A DNA stretch of 52,494 bases, from contig VAWR01000136.1 of the NCBI GenBank assembly GCA_005885245.1, forward strand, positions 1 through 52,494, written 5' to 3'. The DNA comes from Actinomycetota bacterium. GTDB lineage: Bacteria; Actinomycetota; Thermoleophilia; Gaiellales; Gaiellaceae. This document shows positions 7,832 through 15,950 of this stretch, one piece after another; position 1 is the stretch's first letter, and every line of letters starts with the position of its first letter. The notes below the pieces were generated by a model. That model had not been told where the DNA came from. It saw only the letters and a list, made by a program, of their open reading frames with translations, and did not search any database. A program made the translations under genes and the position numbers.

Positions 7832-8695
7832 ATGGAGGCGGCAATGGCTGAGAACGGCTACGCAAAGCCGGTGCTGGTGGCGACCGATTGGCTCGCCGAG
7901 CACCTGAACGACTCGAACGTCGTCGTTTCGGAGGTCGACGAGAACCCCGACCTGTACGACGAGGGCCACATACCCGGAGCGGTCAAGCTCCATTGGCGCG
8001 AAGATCTTCAGGACCCGGTGGAGCGGGACCTGGTCGAGAAGGACGAGTTCGAACGCCTGATGGCCCGACGCGGGATCGGCAACGAGACGACGCTGGTCGT
8101 CTACGGCGACAAGAACAACTGGTTCGCCGCCTATGCGTACTGGTATCTCAAGATCTACGGCCACGACGATGTCCGGATCCTCGACGGCGGGCGCCAGAAG
8201 TGGATCGACGAGGGGCGCGAGTTGACCACTGACGTGCCGCAGGTCGACTCGGCGTCGTACAGCGCACGGGAGCGCGACGAGTCGATCCGTGCGTACCGGG
8301 ACGCCGTCCGCCAGACCATCGACGACGAGGGCCAGGCGCTCGTCGACGTACGCAGCCCGCAGGAGTTCTCCGGTGACCTGATCGCGCCGCCCGGTTATGA
8401 GCAGGAAGGGGCGCAGCGGGCCGGCCATATTCCGAGTGCGGCCTCGATTCCGTGGGCCTCTGCCGTGCGCGACGACGGCACGTTCAAGAGCGCTGAGGAG
8501 CTCCGCGATCTCTACGGAGGGAAGGGCGTGACCGGCGACAAAGCGGTGACGGCGTACTGCCGCATCGGCGAGCGCAGCGCACATACCTGGTTCGTGCTCC
8601 GCGAGCTGCTCGGCTACGAGAACGTCCGCAACTACGACGGCTCGTGGACGGAGTGGGGGAATCTGGTGGGCGTTCCGATCGAGAAGGGAAGCTAG
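7832..8695 (+). CDS. sseA: Thiosulfate sulfurtransferase, two rhodanese domains
   Basis: A 287-residue tandem rhodanese. The N-terminal domain (about 15-130) is inactive, with no catalytic cysteine; the C-terminal domain (about 150-285) has the active loop CRIGERS with nucleophile C243, as in mycobacterial CysA2/SseA-type enzymes. It transfers sulfane sulfur from thiosulfate or mercaptopyruvate to acceptors. AAAGGGGAAG supports ATG 7832; ATG 7844 is an alternative. Its stop overlaps by 4 bases the stop of the convergent SDR gene. Proximity to selD is suggestive of sulfur/selenium metabolism but the two are on separate transcripts. Confidence 0.9.
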   Translation: MEAAMAENGYAKPVLVATDWLAEHLNDSNVVVSEVDENPDLYDEGHIPGAVKLHWREDLQDPVERDLVEKDEFERLMARRGIGNETTLVVYGDKNNWFAAYAYWYLKIYGHDDVRILDGGRQKWIDEGRELTTDVPQVDSASYSARERDESIRAYRDAVRQTIDDEGQALVDVRSPQEFSGDLIAPPGYEQEGAQRAGHIPSAASIPWASAVRDDGTFKSAEELRDLYGGKGVTGDKAVTAYCRIGERSAHTWFVLRELLGYENVRNYDGSWTEWGNLVGVPIEKGS

Positions 8696-9381
8696 TTTCG
8701 GGCCCCCGAGTCGACGCGTTCGATCACGACGTGCGGCAGGCGCGCGTAGGGACTCAGTCGTAGGAGCGCGCGCACGACCTCGGCGCAGTCCTCCGGACGG
8801 ATCATGCGCTCTCTCGGGACCGGCGCCCACTCGGTCATCGGCGTGGCGACGAAGCCGGGGCTCAGCACGGTCGCGCGCACCCCGTGCTCTTCCTCGCCAC
8901 GGTTGAGCGAGCTCGTGAAGTTGATCACCCCCGCCTTGGCAGCGCCGTAGGCGGGAAGCCGGGCCGACGGGCTCGTTCCCGCGATCGACGCGATGTTCAC
9001 GATCAGCCCGCGCGCTTCCCGCAGGAAGGGGAGGGCCGCGGCGGTGACCAGGATGGTGCCGCGCAGGTTGACGTCCAGTTGCAGGTCGATGCGCTTCGTG
9101 TCGAGCTCGTCGACGAGGCCGGCGAACCCGACGCCGGCTGAGTTGACGAGGACGTCGAGCCTGCCGTGCTGCCGGCGATGCTCCTCGACGATGCGCCTGC
9201 AGTCGTCCTCGTGCGCCACGTCCGCCGCCACTGCATGTGCACCGAGCGCTTCAGCGGCAGCTTCCACCTTCGCTCGTGTTCTCGACGCGAGCGTCAGAGC
9301 GAATCCCTCTCGCTGCAACATGGTCGCAATCGCGAGCCCGATCCCCGACGAGCCGCCGGTGACGAGAGCGGCCTTCTCCAT
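8692..9381 (-). CDS. Short-chain dehydrogenase/reductase
   Basis: A 229-residue classical SDR. The Rossmann motif VTGGSSGIGLA is at the N-terminus, NSAGVG is the NAG-type structural motif, and the catalytic Ser (NIASIAG) and YGAAK (Tyr/Lys) follow. It oxidises or reduces an unidentified alcohol/ketone using NAD(P)H. I prefer ATG 9381, which gives MEKAALVTGG, over an upstream ATG at 9396. Convergent with the sulfurtransferase gene, with a 4-base stop overlap. Divergent from selD across a 248-base region that is unusually rich in RNA structure. Confidence 0.88.
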   Translation of the reverse strand: MEKAALVTGGSSGIGLAIATMLQREGFALTLASRTRAKVEAAAEALGAHAVAADVAHEDDCRRIVEEHRRQHGRLDVLVNSAGVGFAGLVDELDTKRIDLQLDVNLRGTILVTAAALPFLREARGLIVNIASIAGTSPSARLPAYGAAKAGVINFTSSLNRGEEEHGVRATVLSPGFVATPMTEWAPVPRERMIRPEDCAEVVRALLRLSPYARLPHVVIERVDSGARN

Positions 9382-9435
9382 GAGGCATCCTTGCAAGTCG
9401 GGAAGGTCCGACGCCCTCGGCGCAGAACTTTGGCG

Positions 9436-9500
9436 CGGGGGAACCGAAAAGGCTCCTCCTCTCCCCTGAAAGCACGGGGGAACCGCATGGTTCCCCCGTG
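9436..9500. repeat. Competing-arm hairpin: duplicated 11-mer and its complement
   Basis: CGGGGGAACCG occurs twice (9436-9446 and 9475-9485), and GGTTCCCCCG (9489-9498) can pair with either copy. With the nearer copy it forms a perfect 12-bp stem (9473-9484/9489-9500, loop GCAT). With the farther copy it forms a large alternative hairpin. Two left arms competing for one right arm is a typical antiterminator/terminator or attenuator layout. It lies in the SDR-selD divergent region, so either transcript may use it. Confidence 0.45.
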
Positions 9501-9539
9501 TGTCCCTCTAGCGCCCTCCGGGAATAGAAGCGGCGGCGA

Positions 9540-9623
9540 GGTCGTAACAAGAGTGAACCGACGGCACTCTGTAGACGAAAGTCGTACCGACCCCTACATT
9601 TCGCGGTTCAACCCTCGGGAGGG
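9540..9623 (+). promoter_or_regulatory. Riboswitch-like three-way junction leader of selD
   Basis: P1 pairs GGTCG (9540-9544) with CGACC (9588-9592). P2 pairs AGAGTG (9550-9555) with CACTCT (9565-9570). P3 pairs GTAGAC (9571-9576) with GTC-TAC (9581-9587, one bulged G) around a GAAA tetraloop. P2/P3 and P3/P1 abut with no linker, and J1/2 is TAACA. The P2 loop AACCG (9556-9560) is complementary to CGGTT (9604-9608), allowing a pseudoknot. Just after it, CCCT/AGGG (9612-9623) hides the GGGAGGG ribosome site of selD in a hairpin. No known class is recognised. Confidence 0.5.
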
Positions 9624-9629
9624 CCTTCT

Positions 9630-10667
9630 TTGGACATCGGAACCGGGCGCGTCAAGCTGACAGATCTCGCCTCCTGCGGAGGCTGCGCCGCCAAGTACTC
9701 GGCTGCACGTCTCGAGCAGCTCCTCGCCGGCTTCGTGCCCGCGGAGGCTGAGAACCTGCTCGTGGGCCTCGCCCCCGCCGACGACGCCGCCGTGTACCGG
9801 CTCGACGACGAGCGCGCGCTCATCTTCACGCTCGACTTCTTCCCACCGGTCGTGGACGACCCGGGCGACTATGGCGCGATCGCGGCGACCAACGCGCTCA
9901 ACGACGTCTTCGCGATGGGCGGCGTGCCTCTGCTGGCCCTCTCCATCGCCGCCTTCCCCGAAGAGCTGCCGGTGGAGATGCTCGCGGAGATCTTCGCCGC
10001 GGCCGACACGCAGGTGCGTGCTGCTGGAGGCCTGCTTGCCGGCGGCCACACGATCCGTGACGCGGAGCCGAAGTACGGGCTCGCGGTCGTCGGCACGGTC
10101 CGGCCCGACGGCATCTGGCCGAAGAACGGTGCACGGCCCGGCGATGCGATCTTCCTCACGAAGCCCCTCGGGACGGGGCTGATCATGACCGGTTACAAGA
10201 AGGGTCACGCCGGCGACATGCAGCTCGAGCGGGCGATCCGTTGGATGAGAACGCTGAACAAAGACGCTGCGGAGGTCGTGCGCGGCTTCGAGCCGAACGC
10301 CGTGACCGACGTGACGGGTTTCGGTCTCTTCGGCCATGCGCACGAGGTAGCCGACCGCAGCGGCGTCGGGCTACGGCTCGAGTCCGAGCGGTTCCCGGCG
10401 ATCGACGGCGCGCTCGACGTCGCACGTCGCGGCGTGCGCACGAGCGGCGATCCGCGCAATCGGGACTTTGCCGCTGCGCATGTCATGACCAACGGCCTTT
10501 CCGACACGCTCGACGCGCTGGGTTACGACCCGCAGACCGCAGGCGGCCTGCTCATCTCCCTGCCCGCAGAGCGCGGCGCGGCGCTCGAGGCGGAGTTCGC
10601 CGCACGCAAGCTCTTCATCCGCAGGATCGGCCGCGTGGAGGAGGGCGTCGGCGTCAACATCGAGTGA
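9630..10667 (+). CDS. selD: Selenide, water dikinase (selenophosphate synthetase)
   Basis: Makes selenophosphate from selenide and ATP for selenocysteine or selenouridine synthesis. The 345-residue protein has the glycine-rich N-terminal loop SCGGCAAK, giving the catalytic Cys19 and Lys22 (Cys instead of Sec), then DDAAVY and the PurM-like ATP motifs (TNALNDVFAMGG, AGGHTI, DVTGFGLFGHAHE). The start is TTG 9630, placed 6 bases after GGGAGGG; no ATG fits. A structured leader precedes it. It overlaps the next gene by 4 bases (GTGA), so the two are probably coupled. No other selenium gene is in the window. Confidence 0.92.
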   Translation: MDIGTGRVKLTDLASCGGCAAKYSAARLEQLLAGFVPAEAENLLVGLAPADDAAVYRLDDERALIFTLDFFPPVVDDPGDYGAIAATNALNDVFAMGGVPLLALSIAAFPEELPVEMLAEIFAAADTQVRAAGGLLAGGHTIRDAEPKYGLAVVGTVRPDGIWPKNGARPGDAIFLTKPLGTGLIMTGYKKGHAGDMQLERAIRWMRTLNKDAAEVVRGFEPNAVTDVTGFGLFGHAHEVADRSGVGLRLESERFPAIDGALDVARRGVRTSGDPRNRDFAAAHVMTNGLSDTLDALGYDPQTAGGLLISLPAERGAALEAEFAARKLFIRRIGRVEEGVGVNIE

Positions 10668-11182
10668 GCTCCGGAATGATTCACGGGCGGTTCCAGCCCT
10701 TCCACAACGGACACCTCGAGTATCTCCGCGGCGCTGCGGCGCAGTCCGAGGACGTGTTCGTCGGGATCACGAACCCCGACCCGCAGCGCATCAGGGAAGA
10801 GCCGAGCGATCCGCTGCGCCACTTGCCCGAGTCGAATCCGTTCACCTACGTGGAGCGGCTGCTGATGGTCAGCGCTGTCGCCAGTGACGAGGGTATTAGC
10901 GCGCACGTGATCCCGTTCCCGGTGAACGAGCCAGAGCTGTGGCCGGCCTACGTTCCTCCGGGCGTGACGCAGTACCTCCGGCTCTTCTCCGAGTGGGGTG
11001 ACACGAAGCTGGAACGGATGCGCGAGGCCGGCTACGACGTCGTCGTCCTCGACGAGGGCGCCGACAAGGAGATCTCCGGTGCTGACGTGCGCGAGGCACT
11101 GCGTAGCGGCGGGGACTGGGAGTCCCTCGTCCCGCGCGGGGTCGCGCGGGTAATCCGGTCGCTGCAGCGAATCGCGGTCTGA
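10664..11182 (+). CDS. Nicotinamide-nucleotide adenylyltransferase-like nucleotidyltransferase
   Basis: A 172-residue HxGH-family nucleotidyltransferase. GRFQPFHNGHLEYL carries the HxGH motif near residues 14-17, and ISGADVREAL near the C-terminus is the second ATP-binding motif (ISSTxVR type). This resembles the archaeal-type NadM NMN adenylyltransferases that complete NAD+ synthesis. I choose GTG 10664, which overlaps the selD stop as GTGA; ATG 10676 is also possible. It ends 1 base before the phosphoglycerate mutase ATG, so both are probably in one operon with selD. The substrate is inferred from family resemblance. Confidence 0.75.
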   Translation: MSSGMIHGRFQPFHNGHLEYLRGAAAQSEDVFVGITNPDPQRIREEPSDPLRHLPESNPFTYVERLLMVSAVASDEGISAHVIPFPVNEPELWPAYVPPGVTQYLRLFSEWGDTKLERMREAGYDVVVLDEGADKEISGADVREALRSGGDWESLVPRGVARVIRSLQRIAV

Positions 11183-11183
11183 C

Positions 11184-12428
11184 ATGCAACCGATCGTCGT
11201 CTTCCTGCTGGACGGGCTCGCCGACCGCGCGCACGATTCGCTGGGGGGCCGAAGCGGGCTCGAGGCTGCTGTTACTCCGAACCTCGATCGGCTTTGCGCC
11301 TCGGGGTCGTGCGGCGTCCTCTATGCGATCGGGCCGGGGCGCGCGCCCTCGAGCGAGGTCGCGCACTGGTCGATGCTCGGGTACCGGCCGAACGAGTTTC
11401 CCGGGCGGGCGGTGTTCGAAGCGCTCGGGCGCGGTCAGGAGGTGAGCTCGGAGCACGTGTTCGCGTACGCCGCGCTGCGGCCGGCGGAACGGCGCGACGA
11501 TGGTTGGTGGTTGACCGGACGGCCTGATCCCGAGCGCGACGCGGAGGAGGCCCAGCGTCTCGTCGAAACGTGCGACGGCATCGCAGTCGACGGATTGACG
11601 TTCTCGCTCGCGCACGTCTGGCGTGGCGAGGCCGTTCTGCGGGTGTCGGGCGGGGCCGATGAACGCGTCACGGACAGCGATGCCTTCTTCCGCGACCGCC
11701 ATCCTCTGCTGCGGCCGCAGGCTGTCGTTCCCGAGGCCGAGCGCACGGCACGTGCAGCGGAGCACTGGAGCCGCGAGGTGATGAGGCGGCTCGAACGCGA
11801 ACGGTTCAACGTGATCACGCTCAAGTGGTGGGGGCGGCCGCACGACGTGCCGAGCTTCGAAGAGCGGCATGGCTTGCGTGGGACGTTCGTCGCGAGCTCC
11901 GCGTTCCTGCGCGGTCTGGCCCGCGCCGTCGGCCTCGAGGCGCGAGAGGAATCGGAGACGGACGACGCAGCCGCCGACCTGCTCGGGCGAATCGAGCTTG
12001 CGCGCGAGCGGCTCGCCGCCGGCGACACCTTCGTGTTCTGCCACGTGAAGAGCGCCGACGCCGCCGGCCACACGAAGGACCCGCGGCGGAAGCAGGCCAT
12101 GATCGAGACGCTCGACGGTGCGCTCGGCGATCTGCCGACCGACGGTGCGGTCGTCTGCCTCACCGGCGATCATGCCACGCCCGCCTATCCCGACGTCATC
12201 CACTCGGGCGATCCGGTGCCGTTCGTCGTCGCCGGTCCGGGGGTGCGCGCCGATCGAGTCGCGGAGTTCGGCGAGTCGACCTGCGCCGAAGGGATCTTCG
12301 GGCACCTGCGCGGTCCGGACATGATGCCCGTGCTGCTGAACGCCGCCGACCGCCCGCTGTTCCTCGGCTCGCGCCCGACTCCCTTCGATGGTGCGGACGG
12401 GTATCCGGCGCTCCTCGACCCTCTCTAG
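11184..12428 (+). CDS. Cofactor-independent phosphoglycerate mutase, archaeal (ApgM) type
   Basis: A 414-residue alkaline-phosphatase-superfamily enzyme, which interconverts 3- and 2-phosphoglycerate using two metal ions. The N-terminal FLLDGLADR carries the first metal aspartate, PSSEVAHWSMLGY is the nucleophile-serine region, HVKSADAAGHTKDP holds the conserved D..H pair, and CLTGDHATP is the C-terminal metal site. The short form and the gene order (starting 1 base after the nucleotidyltransferase stop) fit an ApgM-like protein. Activity on phosphoglycerate rather than another phosphate ester is not certain. Confidence 0.8.
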   Translation: MQPIVVFLLDGLADRAHDSLGGRSGLEAAVTPNLDRLCASGSCGVLYAIGPGRAPSSEVAHWSMLGYRPNEFPGRAVFEALGRGQEVSSEHVFAYAALRPAERRDDGWWLTGRPDPERDAEEAQRLVETCDGIAVDGLTFSLAHVWRGEAVLRVSGGADERVTDSDAFFRDRHPLLRPQAVVPEAERTARAAEHWSREVMRRLERERFNVITLKWWGRPHDVPSFEERHGLRGTFVASSAFLRGLARAVGLEAREESETDDAAADLLGRIELARERLAAGDTFVFCHVKSADAAGHTKDPRRKQAMIETLDGALGDLPTDGAVVCLTGDHATPAYPDVIHSGDPVPFVVAGPGVRADRVAEFGESTCAEGIFGHLRGPDMMPVLLNAADRPLFLGSRPTPFDGADGYPALLDPL

Positions 12429-12438
12429 ACTCGACGCC

Positions 12439-13374
12439 GTGAACGCCCAGCCCACGGCGCTCGCCCGTTTGCGGGCGCTCGTTCTCACGCCCGCCCAGCT
12501 GCTCCCGCTCGCGCTCGCCCAGCTCGGCGCGCTGTGGCTGATCGTCGGCACCGGCGCAGCCGTGCGGCTGACCGACTCCGGGCTCGGCTGCCGGGACTGG
12601 CCCGGCTGTGAGGCGGGGCACCCGCTCCCCGCCAAGAACGCGCACGCGTTCGTCGAGTTCGGCAACCGTCTCGTCGGGGCGATCACGATCGCCGTCACTT
12701 TGCTCACCTGGCTCGCCGTTCGGCGCGCGCCGGCACTGTCGCGCTGGGCGCCGCGGCTTGCGCTGGCCGTGTTCCTCGGGACGCTCGCCCAGGCGCCGAT
12801 CGGCCTGCTCGCAATCGCGAGCGGCCTGCGCTGGCCGATTGTGATGGTGCATCTGCTGCTGTCGATCGCGCTCCTTGCCGGCGCGACGATCCTGGCGCTC
12901 GACGTTCGCTCCGCGCAGGTCGGTCGGGTCGAGTCGCTGGTGCCGCTCGAGCTGCGCCGGCTCGGAGTGGCGTTCGTCGTCGCGGCGTTCGTGCTCATCG
13001 TCAGCGGCTCGCTTGCGACAGCGGCCGGGCCACACTCCGGCGGCGGTGCGGCCGACAAGATCGATCGGCTCGGCCGGCTCGAGCCGATCGTCTACGTGCA
13101 CGGCGCGTTCGTCGGGCTGTTCCTCCTGACGTTCCTGTTCAGCCTCGGCTACCTGGCCGCGCGCCGCGACCGCTCGCCTCGACTCTTTGTGCTCGGCGCC
13201 GTGGTCTTCGCCCTGCTGCTGGGCCAGATGGGTCTCGGCGAGATCCAGTGGCGCACGCACCTCCCCTGGGGACTCGTGCTCACGCACGTGTTTCTGGCAG
13301 CGACCGTGTGGGTCGGCACGGTCGCCCTGGCAACGCTGTTCTTCCGGCCGAACGTAGACTTCCTCGATCGCTGA
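12439..13374 (+). CDS. ctaA: Heme A synthase (COX15/CtaA family)
   Basis: A 311-residue membrane protein with about eight transmembrane helices that hydroxylates the C8 methyl of heme O to give heme A for aa3-type cytochrome oxidase. The first periplasmic loop has DSGLGCRDWPGC, with the conserved cysteine pair (C51, C57). Heme-ligand histidines are seen in FGNRLVG-type, MVHLLLS, YVHGAFVG and LTHVFLAA helices. GTG 12439 is preferred to an upstream ATG because it gives the usual short N-terminus and starts 10 bases after the preceding stop. It implies aerobic respiration. Confidence 0.9.
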   Translation: MNAQPTALARLRALVLTPAQLLPLALAQLGALWLIVGTGAAVRLTDSGLGCRDWPGCEAGHPLPAKNAHAFVEFGNRLVGAITIAVTLLTWLAVRRAPALSRWAPRLALAVFLGTLAQAPIGLLAIASGLRWPIVMVHLLLSIALLAGATILALDVRSAQVGRVESLVPLELRRLGVAFVVAAFVLIVSGSLATAAGPHSGGGAADKIDRLGRLEPIVYVHGAFVGLFLLTFLFSLGYLAARRDRSPRLFVLGAVVFALLLGQMGLGEIQWRTHLPWGLVLTHVFLAATVWVGTVALATLFFRPNVDFLDR

Positions 13375-13384
13375 GGAACTCCGC

Positions 13385-14263
13385 ATCGCCGATCGACCGA
13401 GCCTGCGTGCGCCGGTTCTGATCTCCGCATTTCGGGGATGGAACGACGGCGGGCAGGGCGCCTCGCTCGCCGGCGGCTATCTCGCCAAGACCTGGGAGGC
13501 GGAACGCTTCGCGGAGATCGAGCCGGAGAACTTCTACGACTTTCAGGCCACGAGGCCGCACGTCTCACTCGTCGAGGGCCAGACGCGTCACATCGACTGG
13601 CCCGAGAACGCCTTCTACCATGCCCCGATCCCGGGTCTGGAACGCGACGCGGTCCTGCTGCTCGGGATCGAGCCCAACCTGCGCTGGCGGACGTTCACCG
13701 GCATGGTCGTCGACCTCGCGCGCGACCTCGGCGTCGAGCTGATGATCACGCTCGGCTCGCTGCTCGCGGACGTGCCGCACACGCGGCCCTCGCCCGTAAC
13801 CGGGGGTGCGACCGATCCCGAGCTGATCGAGCGCCTCGGGTTGCAGCGTTCGCGGTACGAGGGCCCGACCGGCATCGTCGGCGTGCTGCACGATGCGTGC
13901 AATCAGGCGAGCATCCCGTCCGTGAGCCTGTGGGCCGCGGTCCCCCACTATGTCTCGCTCGCGCCGAGCCCGCGCGCCGCCCTCGCACTCTGCCAGCGTC
14001 TGGGCGACATCCTCGGGACGAAGATCGATGTCGCCGAGCTCGAAGAGGCCTCCGACCGCTACAGCGAGCAGGTCAGCGAAGCGGTCGCATCCGATGACGA
14101 GACGGCCGCCTACGTCGAGGAGCTCGAGCAGCGGGCCGAGATGCTCGACGACGACCAGGAGATTCCTTCGGGCGAGTCACTCGCGGCGGAACTGACTCGT
14201 TTCCTGCGAGAGCGTGAGCATGGCGACGGCGAGTCCGACCGCGGCCCCTCCGAACAGCCCTAG
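13385..14263 (+). CDS. PAC2-family protein with apparent ATC start
   Basis: About 292 residues of the PAC2 (proteasome assembly chaperone) superfamily: the N-terminal ISAFRGWNDGGQGASLAGGY and the central ITLGSLLADVPHTRP, then a charged C-terminal helical tail. The open frame begins after a TAG at 13355. Between there and ATG 13703 it contains no ATG, GTG or TTG codon, yet the conserved domain starts near 13415. ATC 13385 lies 7 bases after TGAGGA and gives IADRPSLRAPV, a likely N-terminus. Starting at 13703 would remove the first third of the domain. Actinobacterial PAC2 proteins are often linked to proteasome or Pup systems, but neither is in the window. Confidence 0.75.
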   Translation: MADRPSLRAPVLISAFRGWNDGGQGASLAGGYLAKTWEAERFAEIEPENFYDFQATRPHVSLVEGQTRHIDWPENAFYHAPIPGLERDAVLLLGIEPNLRWRTFTGMVVDLARDLGVELMITLGSLLADVPHTRPSPVTGGATDPELIERLGLQRSRYEGPTGIVGVLHDACNQASIPSVSLWAAVPHYVSLAPSPRAALALCQRLGDILGTKIDVAELEEASDRYSEQVSEAVASDDETAAYVEELEQRAEMLDDDQEIPSGESLAAELTRFLREREHGDGESDRGPSEQP

Positions 14264-14272
14264 CCCAAGCCT

Positions 14273-15934
14273 CTAGCCGAATGTAAACGCGTACGCCGAG
14301 AGGCCCGGCGTGAACCGCAGCTCGAGGAGTCCCTTGCGTGTTCGGTCGCTCGAGACGAGCGTGTAGAGCCGGTCGGCGTCGATCTGCATCTTTCCCGTGC
14401 GGCGGCCGTCGACCGTCACGCCGACGGTGCCGTGCCCGCCGAGAACGAGGTGCACGCTCCTCGCCTGGAAGTGCAGCCGCAGTCGAGCGTTTCGGCCGGC
14501 GACGATCCGTTCACCCGCGACCGTCCAGGTCCCGGCATACGCGAACGCGTCCTGTGCGAGCGCCGATGGGAACGTGTAGTTCGCTGCCCGGTCGGTTCGG
14601 AGCGGCGAGCCCGCATAGTTCGCGATGCGGTCGTAACCGAGGTAGGTCTCCGGGGTGCGCAGCTCGATCGGCGTGCGGTCCGGTTCGGGCAGGTCCGCGG
14701 GCAGCCGCTTCGCCCCCGCCGCCAGGAGGAGGCGGATGTCGCGGTCGGTCTGTGAGTAGCCCCCTTCGCCGATATGGACGTCCCGGACGTGCCCCGATTG
14801 GTCGACGAGGTAATCCGCAGGCCAGTAGTTGTTCCCGAATGCGTTCCACGTGCCGTAGTCGTTGTCGAGGGCGACCGGGTAGCGCACCCCGAGGCGTTTG
14901 ACAGCGGCGCGCACGTTGCCGAGATCGTGCTCGAAGGCGAACTCGGGCGTGTGCACGCCGAGGATGACGAGCCCCTTCGATCGATAGCGCTCGTCCCACG
15001 ACTTCAGGTACGGGAGCGTGCGGAGGCAGTTGATGCAGGAGTACGTCCAGAAGTCGACCAGCACGACCTTGCCGCGCAGCGCATGGAGGCTGAGCGGCCG
15101 CGAATTGATCCACGCGGAGATGTTGTGGACGTCGGGCGCGGCGCCGTAATCCTTCAGCGGCACCTTCCCGAGTCGTGAAGCAAGCTGGGTGCCGTGTGCA
15201 ACGAAGACGGGCTTCCGGTTTCCGGCGAGGCGGCCGAGGTGGCTTTGGGCTGCAGAGCTCCCCTCGATTGCATTCTGGACCCAGCCGGCGTAGCCAGGCA
15301 CCTTCGTCTGCAGGCTTTCGGCCCACCCCTCGTAGATCACCAGGGCGGACACGGCCATCAGGATGCCGCCGGCGATTCGAACCGTCTGCGCGCGCCGGCG
15401 GAAACGCGCCGTGAGCCCGTGACTGCCTCGCGCGATTGCCAGCATCGGTAGAGCGGCGCCGACCGCGTACGCGATTGCGATCACGACGATCCAGCCACCG
15501 ACGCGGTTGGTGGCAGCATTCGCCGTGAGCGTCGCGAGCACGGGGCCCCCACACGGGACGAAGACAAGCCCCAGGCTCGCACCCAAGAGGTAGCCGCCGC
15601 CCAGATCGCCGGCGCGCCGGCGGGTCAGAAAGAGGAAGGGCCGCTCGGCGAGCTCGGCCGCCCTGGGAAAGATCAGGATGACCGCAAGAACCAGCAGCAG
15701 TGCCGCGCCGATGCGGATCTGATGTTTCGCACTGATTCCCAGCAGTCCCCACAGCCAGGCTCCGGCGAGCAGGAACGCCGTGAAGGTCGTGATCAGTCCG
15801 GCCGCGATCGCGTAGGGACGGCGCTTCGTACCCGTGCCGCCTCCGGCCAGCACGATCGGCAGAACCGGCAGGATGCAGGGCGTGAACGCGGTGATGATGC
15901 CCGCCGCGAACGCGATCGGGACGAGGATGAGCAC
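14273..15934 (-). CDS. DipZ-like CcdA-thioredoxin-carbohydrate-binding-like fusion
   Basis: A 553-residue membrane thiol-redox protein. Residues 1-230 are a CcdA/DsbD electron-transfer domain with TPCILPVLP (C20) and VPCGGPVLA as the membrane cysteines. Residues about 270-420 are an extracytoplasmic thioredoxin/TlpA domain with WTYSCINC (active CxxC). The C-terminal 130 residues are beta-rich and resemble the carbohydrate-binding-module-like domain of mycobacterial DipZ. It should carry electrons from cytoplasmic thioredoxin to exported proteins, for example in cytochrome c maturation. It starts 17 bases downstream of the helicase stop, so the two may be cotranscribed. Confidence 0.9.
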   Translation of the reverse strand: MLILVPIAFAAGIITAFTPCILPVLPIVLAGGGTGTKRRPYAIAAGLITTFTAFLLAGAWLWGLLGISAKHQIRIGAALLLVLAVILIFPRAAELAERPFLFLTRRRAGDLGGGYLLGASLGLVFVPCGGPVLATLTANAATNRVGGWIVVIAIAYAVGAALPMLAIARGSHGLTARFRRRAQTVRIAGGILMAVSALVIYEGWAESLQTKVPGYAGWVQNAIEGSSAAQSHLGRLAGNRKPVFVAHGTQLASRLGKVPLKDYGAAPDVHNISAWINSRPLSLHALRGKVVLVDFWTYSCINCLRTLPYLKSWDERYRSKGLVILGVHTPEFAFEHDLGNVRAAVKRLGVRYPVALDNDYGTWNAFGNNYWPADYLVDQSGHVRDVHIGEGGYSQTDRDIRLLLAAGAKRLPADLPEPDRTPIELRTPETYLGYDRIANYAGSPLRTDRAANYTFPSALAQDAFAYAGTWTVAGERIVAGRNARLRLHFQARSVHLVLGGHGTVGVTVDGRRTGKMQIDADRLYTLVSSDRTRKGLLELRFTPGLSAYAFTFG

Positions 15935-15950
15935 TGGTCTCTAGTCGTTC

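Noticed and set aside
9541-9552. GTCGTAACAAG resembles the 3' end of 16S rRNA
   Set aside because: Only about 11 bases match and flanking sequence is unlike rRNA; chance match inside the selD leader.
9540-9600. Hammerhead-like CGAAA next to a stem
   Set aside because: The required CUGANGA core is absent, so it is not a hammerhead ribozyme.
9420-9629. Possible tRNA-Sec gene near selD
   Set aside because: No acceptor stem, T-arm GTTCRA within a paired arm or UCA anticodon could be assembled on either strand.
10896-13058. Long open frame on the minus strand opposite apgM-like and ctaA genes
   Set aside because: Arg/Ala/Pro-rich shadow of high-GC codons; the plus-strand products have clear families.
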